Shown here in pieces: positions 8,151 to 16,746 of a stretch of 64,000 nt of DNA. Made by a program: the position numbers and the translations under genes. The DNA lies in contig CAWGGS010000022.1 in assembly GCA_963822095.1 (NCBI GenBank), positions 14,365 through 78,364 of the forward strand, given 5' to 3'. The stretch comes from CAWGGS01 sp963822095. GTDB lineage: Bacteria > Desulfobacterota > Desulfobulbia > Desulfobulbales > Desulfocapsaceae. The notes under the pieces are model-generated. The model was given only the letters and a program-made list of their open reading frames with translations. It was not told the origin of the DNA and did no database searches. Each line of letters opens with the position of its first letter. The first letter of the stretch is position 1.

Positions 8151-8457
8151 ATATATGACCAATGGGCATATGTAACCATTTTCTTAACAGCAAACAATGG
8201 GCTTCCCATGGTCGCTGATTATTATCTAACCAAGAGATATCAAGGGCATGTATTGCCCAATGCGCGATGTGTGAAATGTGGCACAAAGGATGCATATATA
8301 AAGCAGTGATGATCAAACATCCGGAAAGATCACAGCGAAATTCTCGTGTGTGCTAAGTCCTGTTCCTTCCCTTCCTTCTGTTTTCGGTTCGATCTGAGTC
8401 CCTATCCCAAAAGGGTCACCACCCGTTTTTTTATAATAACCATAAGGAGTATTCGCA

Positions 8458-8649
8458 ATGAAAAAAAGAAATACCGTTCTCGCCTATATAGCCCTTTTTT
8501 TTATGATCGTAATTACTGGAGCCTGTGCCTCGACACCTCAAAATGAAAACACGGGTAAGGTAATCCGGAATACCACGACAACCACAGAGAGACCCGTGGT
8601 CCAAGAGAAGAAAACCACGACCACCACCACAACCCAAATTCACAATTAA
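8458..8649 (+). CDS. small Thr-rich lipoprotein
   Basis: An AAGGAGTATTCGCA leader precedes the ATG. The 63-residue protein has a lipoprotein signal (MKKRNTVLAYIALFFMIVITGAC) with the lipidated Cys at about 23, followed by a 40-residue tail dominated by threonine (NTTTTTERP and KKTTTTTTTQ). No domain is recognised. The next gene, 195 bases downstream on the same strand, ends in a very similar Thr tract, so the two may be related in function or origin. Confidence 0.6.
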   Translation: MKKRNTVLAYIALFFMIVITGACASTPQNENTGKVIRNTTTTTERPVVQEKKTTTTTTTQIHN

Positions 8650-8844
8650 TTGAAGTGATTCAAGATTCAGCTGATTTACAGGGAAAACCTCGTGGGTTTT
8701 ACCTGAATGAAAGCACAAGAAGCAACCATACTTGAGCAACAGGGTCAATCAAAAAACCTCATGTTGTGTTTCAAGACAAGATCCGGATACAGGATTCGCG
8801 ATCTTATATCGAAGGAAGTTACTTACCTTAAAAAGGAGAATACC

Positions 8845-9240
8845 ATGAAAAAAATGATGCTGTTCGTTTTTGCAATTGCGGTTTTGCTTATGCCGAGCTC
8901 GGTCTTTGCAGGACAGAACCAAACGACGGTCAAAACAACCGAATCCGTCGGAACGGTGAGTGAAATGACTCCCGACACCTTGGTGATGCATTCGGAAACC
9001 AGTACAACTCCGATGCATTACACCTTCACCAAAAAAACAATATATGTCGATGAAGAGGGTACACCCGTTGCCATGGACACCGTCACCTCCGGTCAACCGG
9101 TGACAGTATATTACACCATGGATGGCGAGAATATGATGGCTGATAAAGTGATGGTTCACAAAACCACGACCACCACCACCACAGAAAATCCCATGATTGA
9201 AAAAAAGACCAGCACGACTACGACGACAGAGACTAAATAA
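8845..9240 (+). CDS. exported protein with Thr-rich tail, unknown function
   Basis: AAAAGGAGAATACC precedes the ATG at 8845. The 131-residue protein has a cleavable signal peptide (to about residue 23, SSVFAG), then a small beta-rich domain (about 30-105) with two repeated strand pairs (VGTVSEMTPDTLVMHSETS and PMHYTFTKKTIYVDEEGTPV, GQPVTVYYTMDGENMMADKV), and a tail of KTTTTTTTENP and KKTSTTTTTETK. The central part resembles small periplasmic DUF5666-like or OB-type domains, but I cannot assign a family. Confidence 0.6.
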   Translation: MKKMMLFVFAIAVLLMPSSVFAGQNQTTVKTTESVGTVSEMTPDTLVMHSETSTTPMHYTFTKKTIYVDEEGTPVAMDTVTSGQPVTVYYTMDGENMMADKVMVHKTTTTTTTENPMIEKKTSTTTTTETK

Positions 9241-9443
9241 TTAGTCGATTATGTCAATGTTTTACCGGTCCGCAGGGGAATACCCTGCGGACTTTCAGGT
9301 ATTGCGGTAACCCTTGCTGCAAAAATGAAGCCCATATACGGTGGAGCCAAACACACCGCTACCTTGAATAGAACGATAAGACAAGGCAATAGCGGGCCCT
9401 CCCGACAACTAAACCCCAGTCTCTGCATAGAGCAATTCACCAA

Positions 9444-9725
9444 GGAATAATGGTTCATCAGACTCAAGCGTATTTTTCTATAACCCATGGAGGTGGAGAT
9501 CGTCGTTTGCGGGCGCGTCACGGAGGCCCGACTGGGAAGCATATAAGGCCCGGAGTGGTTGCGGATAGGACATCCGCAACTGACAGAAGGCCAGGGACGG
9601 CCTGTCTGTCAGCCGTGGTTCCCAGGTGATAAGGCCGCAGGGCGGCGACCGAAAGCGATGATCTCTACCGGGTTAATTCTTTCAGCCTTTCCAAAGTACG
9701 CAAAAACCGGATGAGCCGGAATAAT
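9444..9725 (+). mobile_element. MITE family 2, copy B (266 bp, perfect 8-bp target duplication)
   Basis: The element proper is 9452-9717, beginning GGTTCATC and ending GATGAGCC. It is flanked on both sides by GGAATAAT (9444-9451 and 9718-9725), a perfect 8-bp target duplication, so it arrived by transposition. Internal features include the hairpin GTTGCGGATAGGACATCCGCAAC. No open frame encodes a transposase. It fills most of the gap between the Thr-rich protein gene and the alarmone synthetase gene. Confidence 0.85.
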
Positions 9726-9836
9726 AGAGGTTCAGCAGATCAGACTTTTGTCAGTAACCACCTTGCGGTGAATCAGAGTTCGATAACGTGAACGATATAA
9801 TTTCCTTAACCCACACCGACAGATAAAGAGCAAACC

Positions 9837-10907
9837 ATGGCATCTTTGGATTTTGAGCAAGAAAAACAATATTTTAGAAATTTCTACGAACACAACCGGA
9901 AGCATTTCATTAATGCCAAAAACACCTATGTCCGTATTATCAGTTCACTTATCAAGCAACATAATGTGGGTGAGGTCACGAAAATCGAAGGCCGGATCAA
10001 AGACAAAGAGGAGTGTATTAAAAAGTTTCACCGCAAATACATCAACAGACTCGAAGCCGATGATCAATCCTACGAGATCAAAGACTTCATTTCCGACCTG
10101 ATTGGTATCCGGATAGTCTGCCTCTATAAAGACCAGATTCCCATATTGTCTGCAGTACTGCAGCAACATTTTAAAATTCTTGATGTCACCGATAAAATAT
10201 CGACTGTTGAGAGCACCGAGGATTCCTTTGGGTATAAAGGCCTGCACATGGATATGGCCTTAAATGATGACATGGCAGGCCTTCCGAAGTACCTGCAATA
10301 TGCAGATGATCACTTTGAGGTGCAGGTCAGGTCTTTAATTCAGGATTCATGGAGCGTGCTTGACCACAAGATCAAATATAAGAAATCGATCCCACTCGAT
10401 CTTAAACGCAGAGTAAATATCCTCTCTGCTTTATTTGAGTTGGCTGACCGGGAGTTCCAGGAAATCCGCAATGCCACCACGGAACTGATGCAACAGGAGA
10501 CAGTGACCCCGATCACCGATTCCCTCCACGAGGCCTTCGACCAAATGGAGCAAACCGCAATGGCGACGGGTTCGAAAACCGTAAACGCCTTTAATTTCCT
10601 GCGTATTGCGGGACACTTTTTCAGGGATTTCGAATTCGATGATGCCAAGGTTGACGACTTCGTGCATGATATTCTGATACTGGACGACAGGTTTCAAAAA
10701 TCCGATCTCCATAAATGCATGATTGGAAATTTAAAAATCGTCAAAGAGTATCGTGACCAGTTTATAGCCGAAAATCCCAATAAAGCGTTTAGCCCTTACA
10801 CATCGATCAGGCATTGTCTCTACCTTCAAGACCCGGAAACCTTCGGCCATATTTTATCCAAACCGAGACGAGAGCGGTTTGCAGACTGGTTGAACAAGAT
10901 CGAGTGA
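9837..10907 (+). CDS. RelA/SpoT-type (p)ppGpp synthetase domain protein
   Basis: The 356-residue protein has a RelA/SpoT nucleotidyltransferase domain at about residues 35-200: GRIKDKEECIKKFHRKY, then IKDFISDLIGIRIVCLYKDQI, SFGYKGLHMDM and FEVQVRSLIQDSWSVLDHKIKYK. There is no HD hydrolase domain, TGS or ACT domain, so it is a stand-alone small alarmone synthetase type with a longer C-terminal helical region (about 200-356) of unknown role. It would transfer pyrophosphate from ATP to GDP or GTP. It is monocistronic, and the divergent or adjacent sigma factor gene suggests a stress-response neighbourhood. Such family members can also pyrophosphorylate other targets, so the product is not certain. 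Confidence 0.8.
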   Translation: MASLDFEQEKQYFRNFYEHNRKHFINAKNTYVRIISSLIKQHNVGEVTKIEGRIKDKEECIKKFHRKYINRLEADDQSYEIKDFISDLIGIRIVCLYKDQIPILSAVLQQHFKILDVTDKISTVESTEDSFGYKGLHMDMALNDDMAGLPKYLQYADDHFEVQVRSLIQDSWSVLDHKIKYKKSIPLDLKRRVNILSALFELADREFQEIRNATTELMQQETVTPITDSLHEAFDQMEQTAMATGSKTVNAFNFLRIAGHFFRDFEFDDAKVDDFVHDILILDDRFQKSDLHKCMIGNLKIVKEYRDQFIAENPNKAFSPYTSIRHCLYLQDPETFGHILSKPRRERFADWLNKIE

Positions 10908-10930
10908 AGTTCTGGTTAAGAGCCTGTTCA

Positions 10931-11217
10931 AAAATAACGGTTCTTCCTGATTGAGGTACTTATACTATAACGCGGGAGGCGGAGGGCATCTCTGGAGGAC
11001 GCCTCGCGGAGGCCCGCCGGAGAAAACCAACATCAGGCCCGAAAGGGGTGCGGACAGGACGTCCGCACCTGACAGCAGGCCAGGGACGGACTGTCGTCTG
11101 TCAGCCGTGGTGTACCGGCGATGAGGCCGCAGAGGAGCGTCCGGAAGCGATGCACTCTGCCGGATTGTTCCTATCAGATTTACAAAAGTACGCTTCATTC
11201 GGATGAACCACAATAAC
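10931..11217 (+). mobile_element. MITE family 2, copy C (271 bp, imperfect 8-bp target duplication)
   Basis: The element proper is 10939-11209, beginning GGTTCTTCC and ending GGATGAACC, an inverted repeat with one mismatch. The flanks AAAATAAC (10931-10938) and ACAATAAC (11210-11217) agree at 7 of 8 positions. The internal hairpin GGTGCGGACAGGACGTCCGCACC and the blocks shared with copies A and B are intact. Together with short unassigned sequence it fills the gap between the alarmone synthetase and the sigma factor gene. Confidence 0.8.
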
Positions 11218-11355
11218 ATGACCCTAAGGGACTGCCAGCAAATAGCAGCACGTATGTACTTTCATCTTTGCCAACGTACGGCTTAAACCGGATCGATTTT
11301 TCTGTATCTCCTCCAATCGGACAAATGGATTGAGGTCATTTTGCCAACTGAAGCA

Positions 11356-12318
11356 TCAGATAATAATCTTTTCTCCATCAAAAAAGCTTATCATATCAGG
11401 AACCTCTGTTTCAAAAAATACCCTCATTTTTTTTAGCAGACCAACTTCGATTTGCCTTACCCGTTCACGAGAGATGCCGAAGCTGTCGGCAATATGCTGG
11501 AGTGTGAATGGCTCATCCGTAAGCAGCCGTTTTTCGAGGATCATCTTTTGTTTGTCATTTAAATTAGTTTTGAGGGTATGGAGCAAATCATTTAACTTCA
11601 GTTTCAACTCCTTGCCGGCGACAATGGATTCAATTCCGGGGTCATTGGTGGGAAGGAAGTTTTTTTGTTCTTTGTCTGGATGAGATTTCACAGGACTTTC
11701 GAGGGAAACATCGCAACTGTCCATGCGTTGGCTCATTTCGACAACCTCCCTTTCTTTGACACTCAAACGTTGAGCCAATAATTTTGGTTCCACATCAAAT
11801 CCTTGATCCTCTAATAATTTCCTTTCTTTGTTAAGAGAAAAAAAGAGCTTACGCTGTGCCTGGGTGGTGCCGATTTTTACCAGGCGCCAATTATCCATTA
11901 TAAATTTAAGCACATATGCACGAATCCAAAAAACCGCATAGTAGGAGAATTTGACTTCACGATAGGGATCAAATTTCTTGGATGCCTGGACAAGCCCAAC
12001 ATTTCCTTCCTGGATGAGGTCCATAAAATTCTGCATCCAATGCTTTTGGAAATCCATAGCAATCTTTACCACAAGTCGTAGATTTGCAGAAACAAGACGG
12101 TATGCAGCATCCGGATCGCCTGTCTCGTGATATCGTATGGCAAGCTCATGAGTTTCCTCACGGGACAGAAGCTCGTACCGGCTAATCTCCTGTAAATATC
12201 GATGCAAGCCAGGATTGTTCAGTGCCGGTAAATGTATGTCCTCAGGGATGGTAACAAGCGGATATTTCAAAGGTTCAATCTTGTCGTGGTGTGAGCTTCC
12301 TTCTATTGCTCTCGTCAT
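11356..12318 (-). CDS. rpoH: sigma-70 family RNA polymerase sigma factor, sigma-32-like
   Basis: The ATG at 12318 has a GGAG site at normal spacing; a TTG six codons upstream is unlikely. The 320-residue protein has region 1.2/2 (LHRYLQEISRYELLSREETHELA, then NLRLVVKIAMDFQ, DLIQEGNVGLVQASKKFDP and a WIRAYVLKFI segment), followed by an RKLFFSLNKERK segment like the RpoH box, region 3, and region 4 with the helix-turn-helix TLQHIADSFGISRERVRQIE. The absence of region 1.1, the length and the RpoH-like box point to a heat-shock type sigma-32. The long acidic insert before region 4 (about 205-230) is unusual. Confidence 0.8.
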   Translation of the reverse strand: MTRAIEGSSHHDKIEPLKYPLVTIPEDIHLPALNNPGLHRYLQEISRYELLSREETHELAIRYHETGDPDAAYRLVSANLRLVVKIAMDFQKHWMQNFMDLIQEGNVGLVQASKKFDPYREVKFSYYAVFWIRAYVLKFIMDNWRLVKIGTTQAQRKLFFSLNKERKLLEDQGFDVEPKLLAQRLSVKEREVVEMSQRMDSCDVSLESPVKSHPDKEQKNFLPTNDPGIESIVAGKELKLKLNDLLHTLKTNLNDKQKMILEKRLLTDEPFTLQHIADSFGISRERVRQIEVGLLKKMRVFFETEVPDMISFFDGEKIII

Positions 12319-12717
12319 ATATCTGTATCTCCGCAAACTTAAAAATCGTTTTGTTATTTTGTTATTTAAAGAAGGTGGGCCTGCATTTTTCTAACAGAAA
12401 ATCCATAATCCACCTTCTTTTCCACGGAGAAGAAGGAGTTCTCTTACCAGCCCGAATTTTTCACGAGTTGAGGCGGCTGCATATCCGAGAAACCGATGTA
12501 TACGCTATAGTTTGTCTATGCGTGTTGATCGAGCGACGAAGGAGATGCGGCTGGATCGGCCCGTCTTTGGTGAACATTGTGTCGAAAAATGAATTGGTGT
12601 TCTTTGAACTCATTTGTAAATAAATCCAAAATGTTAATTATTGTGGGGCGCAATGTTCATGAGAAATTCTGGCGAGCTGCGCGATATTTTCCTCTCTTCG
12701 GGTTTTAAGATAGGAGA
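12319..12717. other. noncoding stretch
   Basis: This 399-base intergenic stretch should hold the promoter of the sigma factor gene on the minus strand. The open frame seen across part of it has no homology I recognise. I see no repeat or RNA gene. Confidence 0.4.
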
Positions 12718-13170
12718 TTACTTCACCTGGGGGGATTGCCGATACTGATCGATTTTTTCTGCAAGTTTATAGCGAAGATCGATCATTGTTTTATCAAGTG
12801 TCGCAAGCTGAGCTCTGGTGGTTTTGGGATCCCTCAGTGCCTCTTGATACTCGAAACGTTTGTTATTCATCTCCCTGCGTAGTTGGACGGTATCGTTTAG
12901 AAATTTCTGGTAGTTTTCGCTATTCCAGTTATTTTGCTGGCCGTTTGGACCAAATCCGGCTGTGCCGGGGCAATTATAGTATCCACCATTACCCCCAAAT
13001 CCATCCATCATACCCGGTCCCATCCCCCCATAGCCGCCACCCATCATTCCATAGCCCCCTCCACCCCTGGGGCCACCGCCATAGCCATTGCCACCTCTTC
13101 CTTGGGCATAAACAAGACCCGTGGTTGCTAAACTGATAGCCAGAACTGATGTGAGTAAAATCTTCTTCAT
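12718..13170 (-). CDS. Spy/ZraP-like periplasmic metal-binding or chaperone protein
   Basis: The 150-residue protein has a signal peptide (cleavage near VYAQ, residue 22), a long Gly/Met/Tyr-rich segment (about 24-75, repeats such as GGGYGMMGGGYGGMGPGMM), and a C-terminal helical hairpin (about 83-145: NYQKFLNDTVQLRREMNNKRFEYQ ... LDKTMIDLRYKLAEKIDQY). The helical part has the layout of the CpxP/Spy/ZraP group of periplasmic stress proteins. The Met/His-poor but Met/Gly-rich part could bind metal. It has an AAGGAGA-type site upstream and lies next to another stress-type gene on the same strand. Confidence 0.7.
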   Translation of the reverse strand: MKKILLTSVLAISLATTGLVYAQGRGGNGYGGGPRGGGGYGMMGGGYGGMGPGMMDGFGGNGGYYNCPGTAGFGPNGQQNNWNSENYQKFLNDTVQLRREMNNKRFEYQEALRDPKTTRAQLATLDKTMIDLRYKLAEKIDQYRQSPQVK

Positions 13171-13317
13171 AATAATCTCCTTAGTATCTTAATTAACAAC
13201 GCTCTCTAAAGCGTTTGCAAAATGGAGGCCCTTAACAACGGTTGTAAGAAAGATACCGATTGCAGCGGACCGATTTTTCGCCTTTTGGCAGGATTACCTA
13301 AAAGGACCCTTAATGGT

Positions 13318-13587
13318 TTACGCTGAGGACTCCTTTCGATACTTCAACAGGGCGATCACATACAGTAACCCAATGGCTCCCACGGCAGCTGTTATCATGG
13401 AGACGATGAATCCCCCTCCGGAAGCGATACCCAGGAGCCTGAACAAGAAGCCAGCCGCGACTCCACCGATAACGCCGATAAGTATGTCCTTGGAGAGGCC
13501 AATGCTCCAGTCTTTCATGAATGCACCTGTCAGCCAGCCAATTACTCCGCCGACGACGATAAGAATTATCAAGCCTGTGATATTCAT
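13318..13587 (-). CDS. GlsB/YeaQ/YmgE-family membrane protein
   Basis: The 89-residue protein has three or four hydrophobic segments with a Gly-rich pattern: NITGLIILIVVGGVIGWLTG, then ILIGVIGGVAAGFLFRLLGI and GGFIVSMITAAVGAIGLLYV, with a basic end. This is the transglycosylase-associated/GlsB family, small inner-membrane proteins linked to stress responses with no known biochemical activity. The start has an AAGGAG site. It lies 147 bases upstream of the Spy-like gene on the same strand. Confidence 0.8.
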   Translation of the reverse strand: MNITGLIILIVVGGVIGWLTGAFMKDWSIGLSKDILIGVIGGVAAGFLFRLLGIASGGGFIVSMITAAVGAIGLLYVIALLKYRKESSA

Positions 13588-14150
13588 TGTTTCTCCTTAA
13601 ATTTTTATAGATAAAACCTCAGCCCATCGCACTGCCTTGGGAGCCAGCTTTCCCGTGTTAAAACGGATGTTTCCTGTTTGTTTTGGGCAGGTCCAAATCT
13701 GTGAAAATAGAGCTAATGGACTCTAACAGGGGAGGTTGTTAAAAGGTGGTGAACAGGAATTGTGCAAATCTGCACTACTTCTTATAATGCAATCGTCGTG
13801 CCTGGTTTTGGATACCCAGTACAATGGTACCTATCGTTCTGCTATTTATGTAAAATTACAAAAAGACAGAGACAGGACTTGAATTATCCACCCCACAATA
13901 AAGGTCATATGTGCCCAAGTGGTCATATATGGCCCATTAGTGGACGTTGGCAATTTTCCTGATGGCACAGCAGGACACTTTGTCACCACAGTGCGTTGGT
14001 TACTTCCTGTGTTTCTTCACCCTCTGGGCAGATCGGCATGGCAGCCTATCCCGTGTCGCTCTTGGGAAAGGAATACACAAGTTGGCCCTTCCCGAGTCTT
14101 TTCGGCTAGCAGGCCATGTCAATTTGTGAAATCTGTGGGCTGTCGGAATT
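13588..14150. other. noncoding stretch with imperfect GGTCATAT repeats
   Basis: This gap holds no gene I can support. At 13900-13935 there are tandem, partly palindromic units GGTCATATGTGCCCA and GGTCATATATGGCCCA that recall the hairpin at 3118-3163. It ends at the 96-bp direct repeat at 14151. Confidence 0.4.
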
Positions 14151-14246
14151 TACAGGGCCATAAAAAACCCGCAATCCTTTATGGAAAGCGGGTTGATTGG
14201 ATGTCGTGGAACTTTTTTGAATATCAAAATGGCGGAGGACAAGGGA
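14151..14246. repeat. 96-bp direct repeat, distal copy (tRNA-Ser 3' end plus terminator)
   Basis: This stretch matches 24676-24771 at about 91 of 96 positions. In the same order it contains the intrinsic terminator hairpin (AACCCGC ... GCGGGTT with an A-run, 14162-14194), the spacer, and the last ~16 bases of the tRNA-Ser gene (TGGCGGAGGACAAGGGA on the plus strand), after which similarity stops. The complete tRNA is at the other copy. A tRNA 3'-end fragment with the intact tRNA at the far end is the usual footprint of tRNA-targeted integration. No integrase gene is seen between the copies. Confidence 0.8.
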
Positions 14247-14282
14247 TCTGAAAATACGTTATCTATCGATGAGGTCCTTAGA

Positions 14283-14621
14283 TCAACCACAGCTTCCGGA
14301 GCTACAAGAGCCACCACAACCTCCGCCTCCGCCCAATGGATTGGCGGAAGTTATACCGAATCCGGATCTTGGGCCGGCATCGACAAATTCAACACTGATG
14401 GAGCCACACGTTTCCAAGAGGCTTTTTTCTATAAGAAACTTCATGCTGTGACACTCAAAAATTTCATCGTTGTCTTTTGGCTCATCAAGAGCCAATCCAA
14501 GAGATGGGCCGGAACAGCCGCCCTGCATAAGGGCAATCCGGAGAGCGGAATTAATGTTGCTCTGCTCCATATATTCCTTCAGTTTTGTTACAGCCAGATC
14601 AGTTACGGTAAAATCAGACAT
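14283..14621 (-). CDS. IscA/HesB-type iron-sulfur protein
   Basis: The 112-residue protein has the A-type carrier fold: VTDLAVTKLKEYMEQ, then LRIALMQGGCSGPSLGLALDEP with the first conserved Cys (about 36), and a C-terminus GGGGGCGGSCSSGSCG with several Cys in place of the usual CGCG. The Gly/Cys-rich tail is longer than in classical IscA. It would hold and transfer Fe-S clusters. AAGGAG precedes the ATG. It is the last gene of the minus-strand hdr-met operon, 25 bases after metF, so it may help supply the many clusters of these enzymes; that link is inferred. Confidence 0.75.
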   Translation of the reverse strand: MSDFTVTDLAVTKLKEYMEQSNINSALRIALMQGGCSGPSLGLALDEPKDNDEIFECHSMKFLIEKSLLETCGSISVEFVDAGPRSGFGITSANPLGGGGGCGGSCSSGSCG

Positions 14622-14646
14622 CGACTTCTCCTTTTATTGTAATAAT

Positions 14647-15580
14647 TCAGACGATGGGCCGGGGCAGCATCTTTGCCCGTTCGCCGATTTCGGCCACCCG
14701 GTGCTCCCATTCGATGGCCATCAGATGCACGCCGGCCACCCCTTCCATTTCTTTAAATTCCTCGATCTGTTCTATCGCAATCTTTATACCCTCCTCGGCT
14801 GCCTTGCCTTTGCCGACTCCTTTTAAGCGGTCGATTGTTTCAAAGGGAACGTCCATTCCTGGAACCTGCTTGGCCATATATTGAGCCATACCGATGCTTT
14901 TCAGAGGCGTTACTCCAGCCAGGATAAAACATTTTTCCGTAAGCCCCATATCAACAGCCATCTTCATGAATTTCCTGAAACTTTTCCATATTGTAAATAC
15001 ACTGGGTCTGAACAAAGTCAGCGCCGGCATTTATTTTCTTGGCCAGACGGTATACCCGGAATTCAAACGGATCGGCAAAAGGGTTGCAGGCCGCACCGAT
15101 AAAGAGTCGGGGGGCGACATCTATAACCTCGCCGTTCAAGAATTTCTCCTCATCCCGCATTTTTTTTGCTAGAGCGATGAGCTGGATGGAGTCGATGTCA
15201 TAGACATTCTTGGCGTCGGGATGATTTCCGAACCGTTGATGGTCACCGGACAGGCACAGCATATTCCTGGCGCCCAGAGAGTAGACCCCCAGGATATCGC
15301 TCATCATGGCCAGGCGATTGCGATCCCTGCAGACCATCTGGAAGTTCGGCTCCACTCCTTCCTGCGCCGCGATAGCGGAGGCAGCCCAGCTGGACATTCG
15401 GACAACTGCTGTTTGGTTGTCGGTAATGTTGACAGCGTCGACAGTACCTTTCAGGAAGGCTATTTTTTCTTTCAGATGATGAACATTGGCCCCTTTGGGA
15501 GGACCGCATTCACCGGTAAAGGCAAAATGTCCTGCACGCAAGACGGTTTCAAGATTACTCCCTGATTTGTTCTCATTCAT
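14647..15580 (-). CDS. metF: methylenetetrahydrofolate reductase MetF, frameshifted
   Basis: Two overlapping frames together make one MetF of about 310 residues, a flavoprotein TIM barrel for methylene-THF/methyl-THF interconversion. The first part (15580 to about 14979) has HFAFTGECGPPKG near the N-terminus, DAVNITDNQTA, ARNMLCLSGDH and GADFVQTQ. The rest (about 14978-14647) continues with KMAVDMGLTEKCFILAGVTPLKS and AGVHLMAIEWE. The switch is at CAGGAAATTCATG: removing one A restores the frame (QEFMK). The ATG overlaps the metV stop (ATGA). The break is either a real inactivating mutation or a one-base sequence error; all family motifs on both sides are intact, which favours error or very recent damage. 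Confidence 0.8.
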
Positions 15581-16245
15581 TGGGTCAGCTCCTCTCTGAT
15601 GGATGTACGGGGACCACCATCCCTTGAGGTGCTCCAGTCTTTGACGGGCGTAACCGTAAGAAGATCGTCCAATCGTCCTTGTTCCATTTTCTTTTTGACG
15701 ATCATATCCCAGATGCAGATGACGTCCTTGCTGATCTCGCACATACCCCCTGCGCTTCCGCCGCAGGGGCCGTTCATAAGGCTTTTGGAACATCTGGAGA
15801 TGGGGCAGAGGCCGTCATATTGATGGATGACGCACGTCCCGCATCCTGCGCAACGTTCTTCCCATATGCCATGTGCAGTGGCTCCGCCGAAGAATTTAGT
15901 GTTAATAGCCGGGAAAAAGATTTGTCTCGGATAGGCCTCGGAGAGAAACTGCGGACCCACACCGCAGGCCATTGAAATGACGGCATCGTAAGTATGAACG
16001 ACATCGTTCAGCTCAGCGATATATTCCGGATCACACTGTCGTTCCAGGAGGTTTTCTTCAACAGTAATGGGCCTGCCCTCTTTTTTGCGGGCGATCTTCA
16101 GGCTTGCGGCCAGGATCTGCACCTCTTTCAGGCCGCCGACATTACAGACCGTCACGCAACCTTTACATCCTGAAATCAGGATGTTGTTGTAATCTTTGAT
16201 CATATCTAATATCTCAGCGAGAGATTTTCTGTCACCAATTATCAT
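15577..16245 (-). CDS. metV: MetV, zinc/Fe-S accessory subunit of methylene-THF reductase
   Basis: The 222-residue protein matches the MetV family (MTHFR C-terminal zinc-binding type). An N-terminal ISGCKGCVTVCNVGG motif is followed by VISMACGVGPQ and a C-terminal Cys-rich part, ERCAGCGTCVIHQYDGLCP (about 130-150) and CSKSLMNGPCGGSAGGMCEI. In acetogens MetV forms a heterodimer with MetF and lets it take electrons from partners other than NADH. The gene overlaps metF by 4 bases and follows mvhD by 11, so all three are translated in one operon. The start has GAGGTG upstream. Confidence 0.88.
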   Translation of the reverse strand: MIIGDRKSLAEILDMIKDYNNILISGCKGCVTVCNVGGLKEVQILAASLKIARKKEGRPITVEENLLERQCDPEYIAELNDVVHTYDAVISMACGVGPQFLSEAYPRQIFFPAINTKFFGGATAHGIWEERCAGCGTCVIHQYDGLCPISRCSKSLMNGPCGGSAGGMCEISKDVICIWDMIVKKKMEQGRLDDLLTVTPVKDWSTSRDGGPRTSIREELTQ

Positions 16246-16256
16246 GTGTCACCTCG

Positions 16257-16679
16257 TTAAATGACGGTTTCAGTCGGTACCGGGCTCGGCCCAAGCTCTT
16301 TGATCCGCCCAGTCATCTCCTGGGCAATTTCCGCGAATCTAGACCCCATTGCGGAAGAAAGGTTGAACATTTCTACCCGTTCGGGCTCTATTCCCAGTTC
16401 TGCCAGGGTTTTTTTCACATACTCGACCTTTTTTCTGGCTCTGAAATTCCCTTTCAGGAAATGGCATTCTCCTTCCAGGCATCCGGCCACATACACGCCG
16501 TCAGCCCCGTCTTCGATGGCCTTCAAGAGGTGAAAAATATCAATCCGCCCGGTGCATGGGAGCTGGACTATTTTCACATTTGGCGGATACGCCAATCGCA
16601 TGGAGCCGGCAAGATCCGCGGCTGCATAGGCGCAATATTTACAGCAAAACGCAACGATCTGAGGTTCGAAAGTATCCAT
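16257..16679 (-). CDS. mvhD: MvhD-type [2Fe-2S] electron-transfer subunit
   Basis: The 140-residue protein has the MvhD pattern: PQIVAFCCKYCAYAAADLAG (Cys pair near residues 12-16), VKIVQLPCTGRIDIFHLLKA, GADGVYVAGCLEGECHFLKGN. MvhD passes electrons between HdrA and a hydrogenase or another oxidoreductase through a [2Fe-2S] cluster. No hydrogenase subunits are present here, so the partner is more likely MetV/MetF, as in the Moorella MetFV-HdrABC-MvhD complex. GGAGA precedes the ATG. The gene is 67 bases after hdrA. Confidence 0.88.
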   Translation of the reverse strand: MDTFEPQIVAFCCKYCAYAAADLAGSMRLAYPPNVKIVQLPCTGRIDIFHLLKAIEDGADGVYVAGCLEGECHFLKGNFRARKKVEYVKKTLAELGIEPERVEMFNLSSAMGSRFAEIAQEMTGRIKELGPSPVPTETVI

Positions 16680-16746
16680 CTGTTCTCCAATTATGTAAAT
16701 GAATGTCGTAAGAGATCACGTTGTCTTTCCTTGATAAAGATCAGGA

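Noticed and set aside
13895..13940. GGTCATAT tandem units as a copy of the hairpin at 3118
   Set aside because: The arrangement is mainly direct rather than inverted and the match is too short to call the same element.
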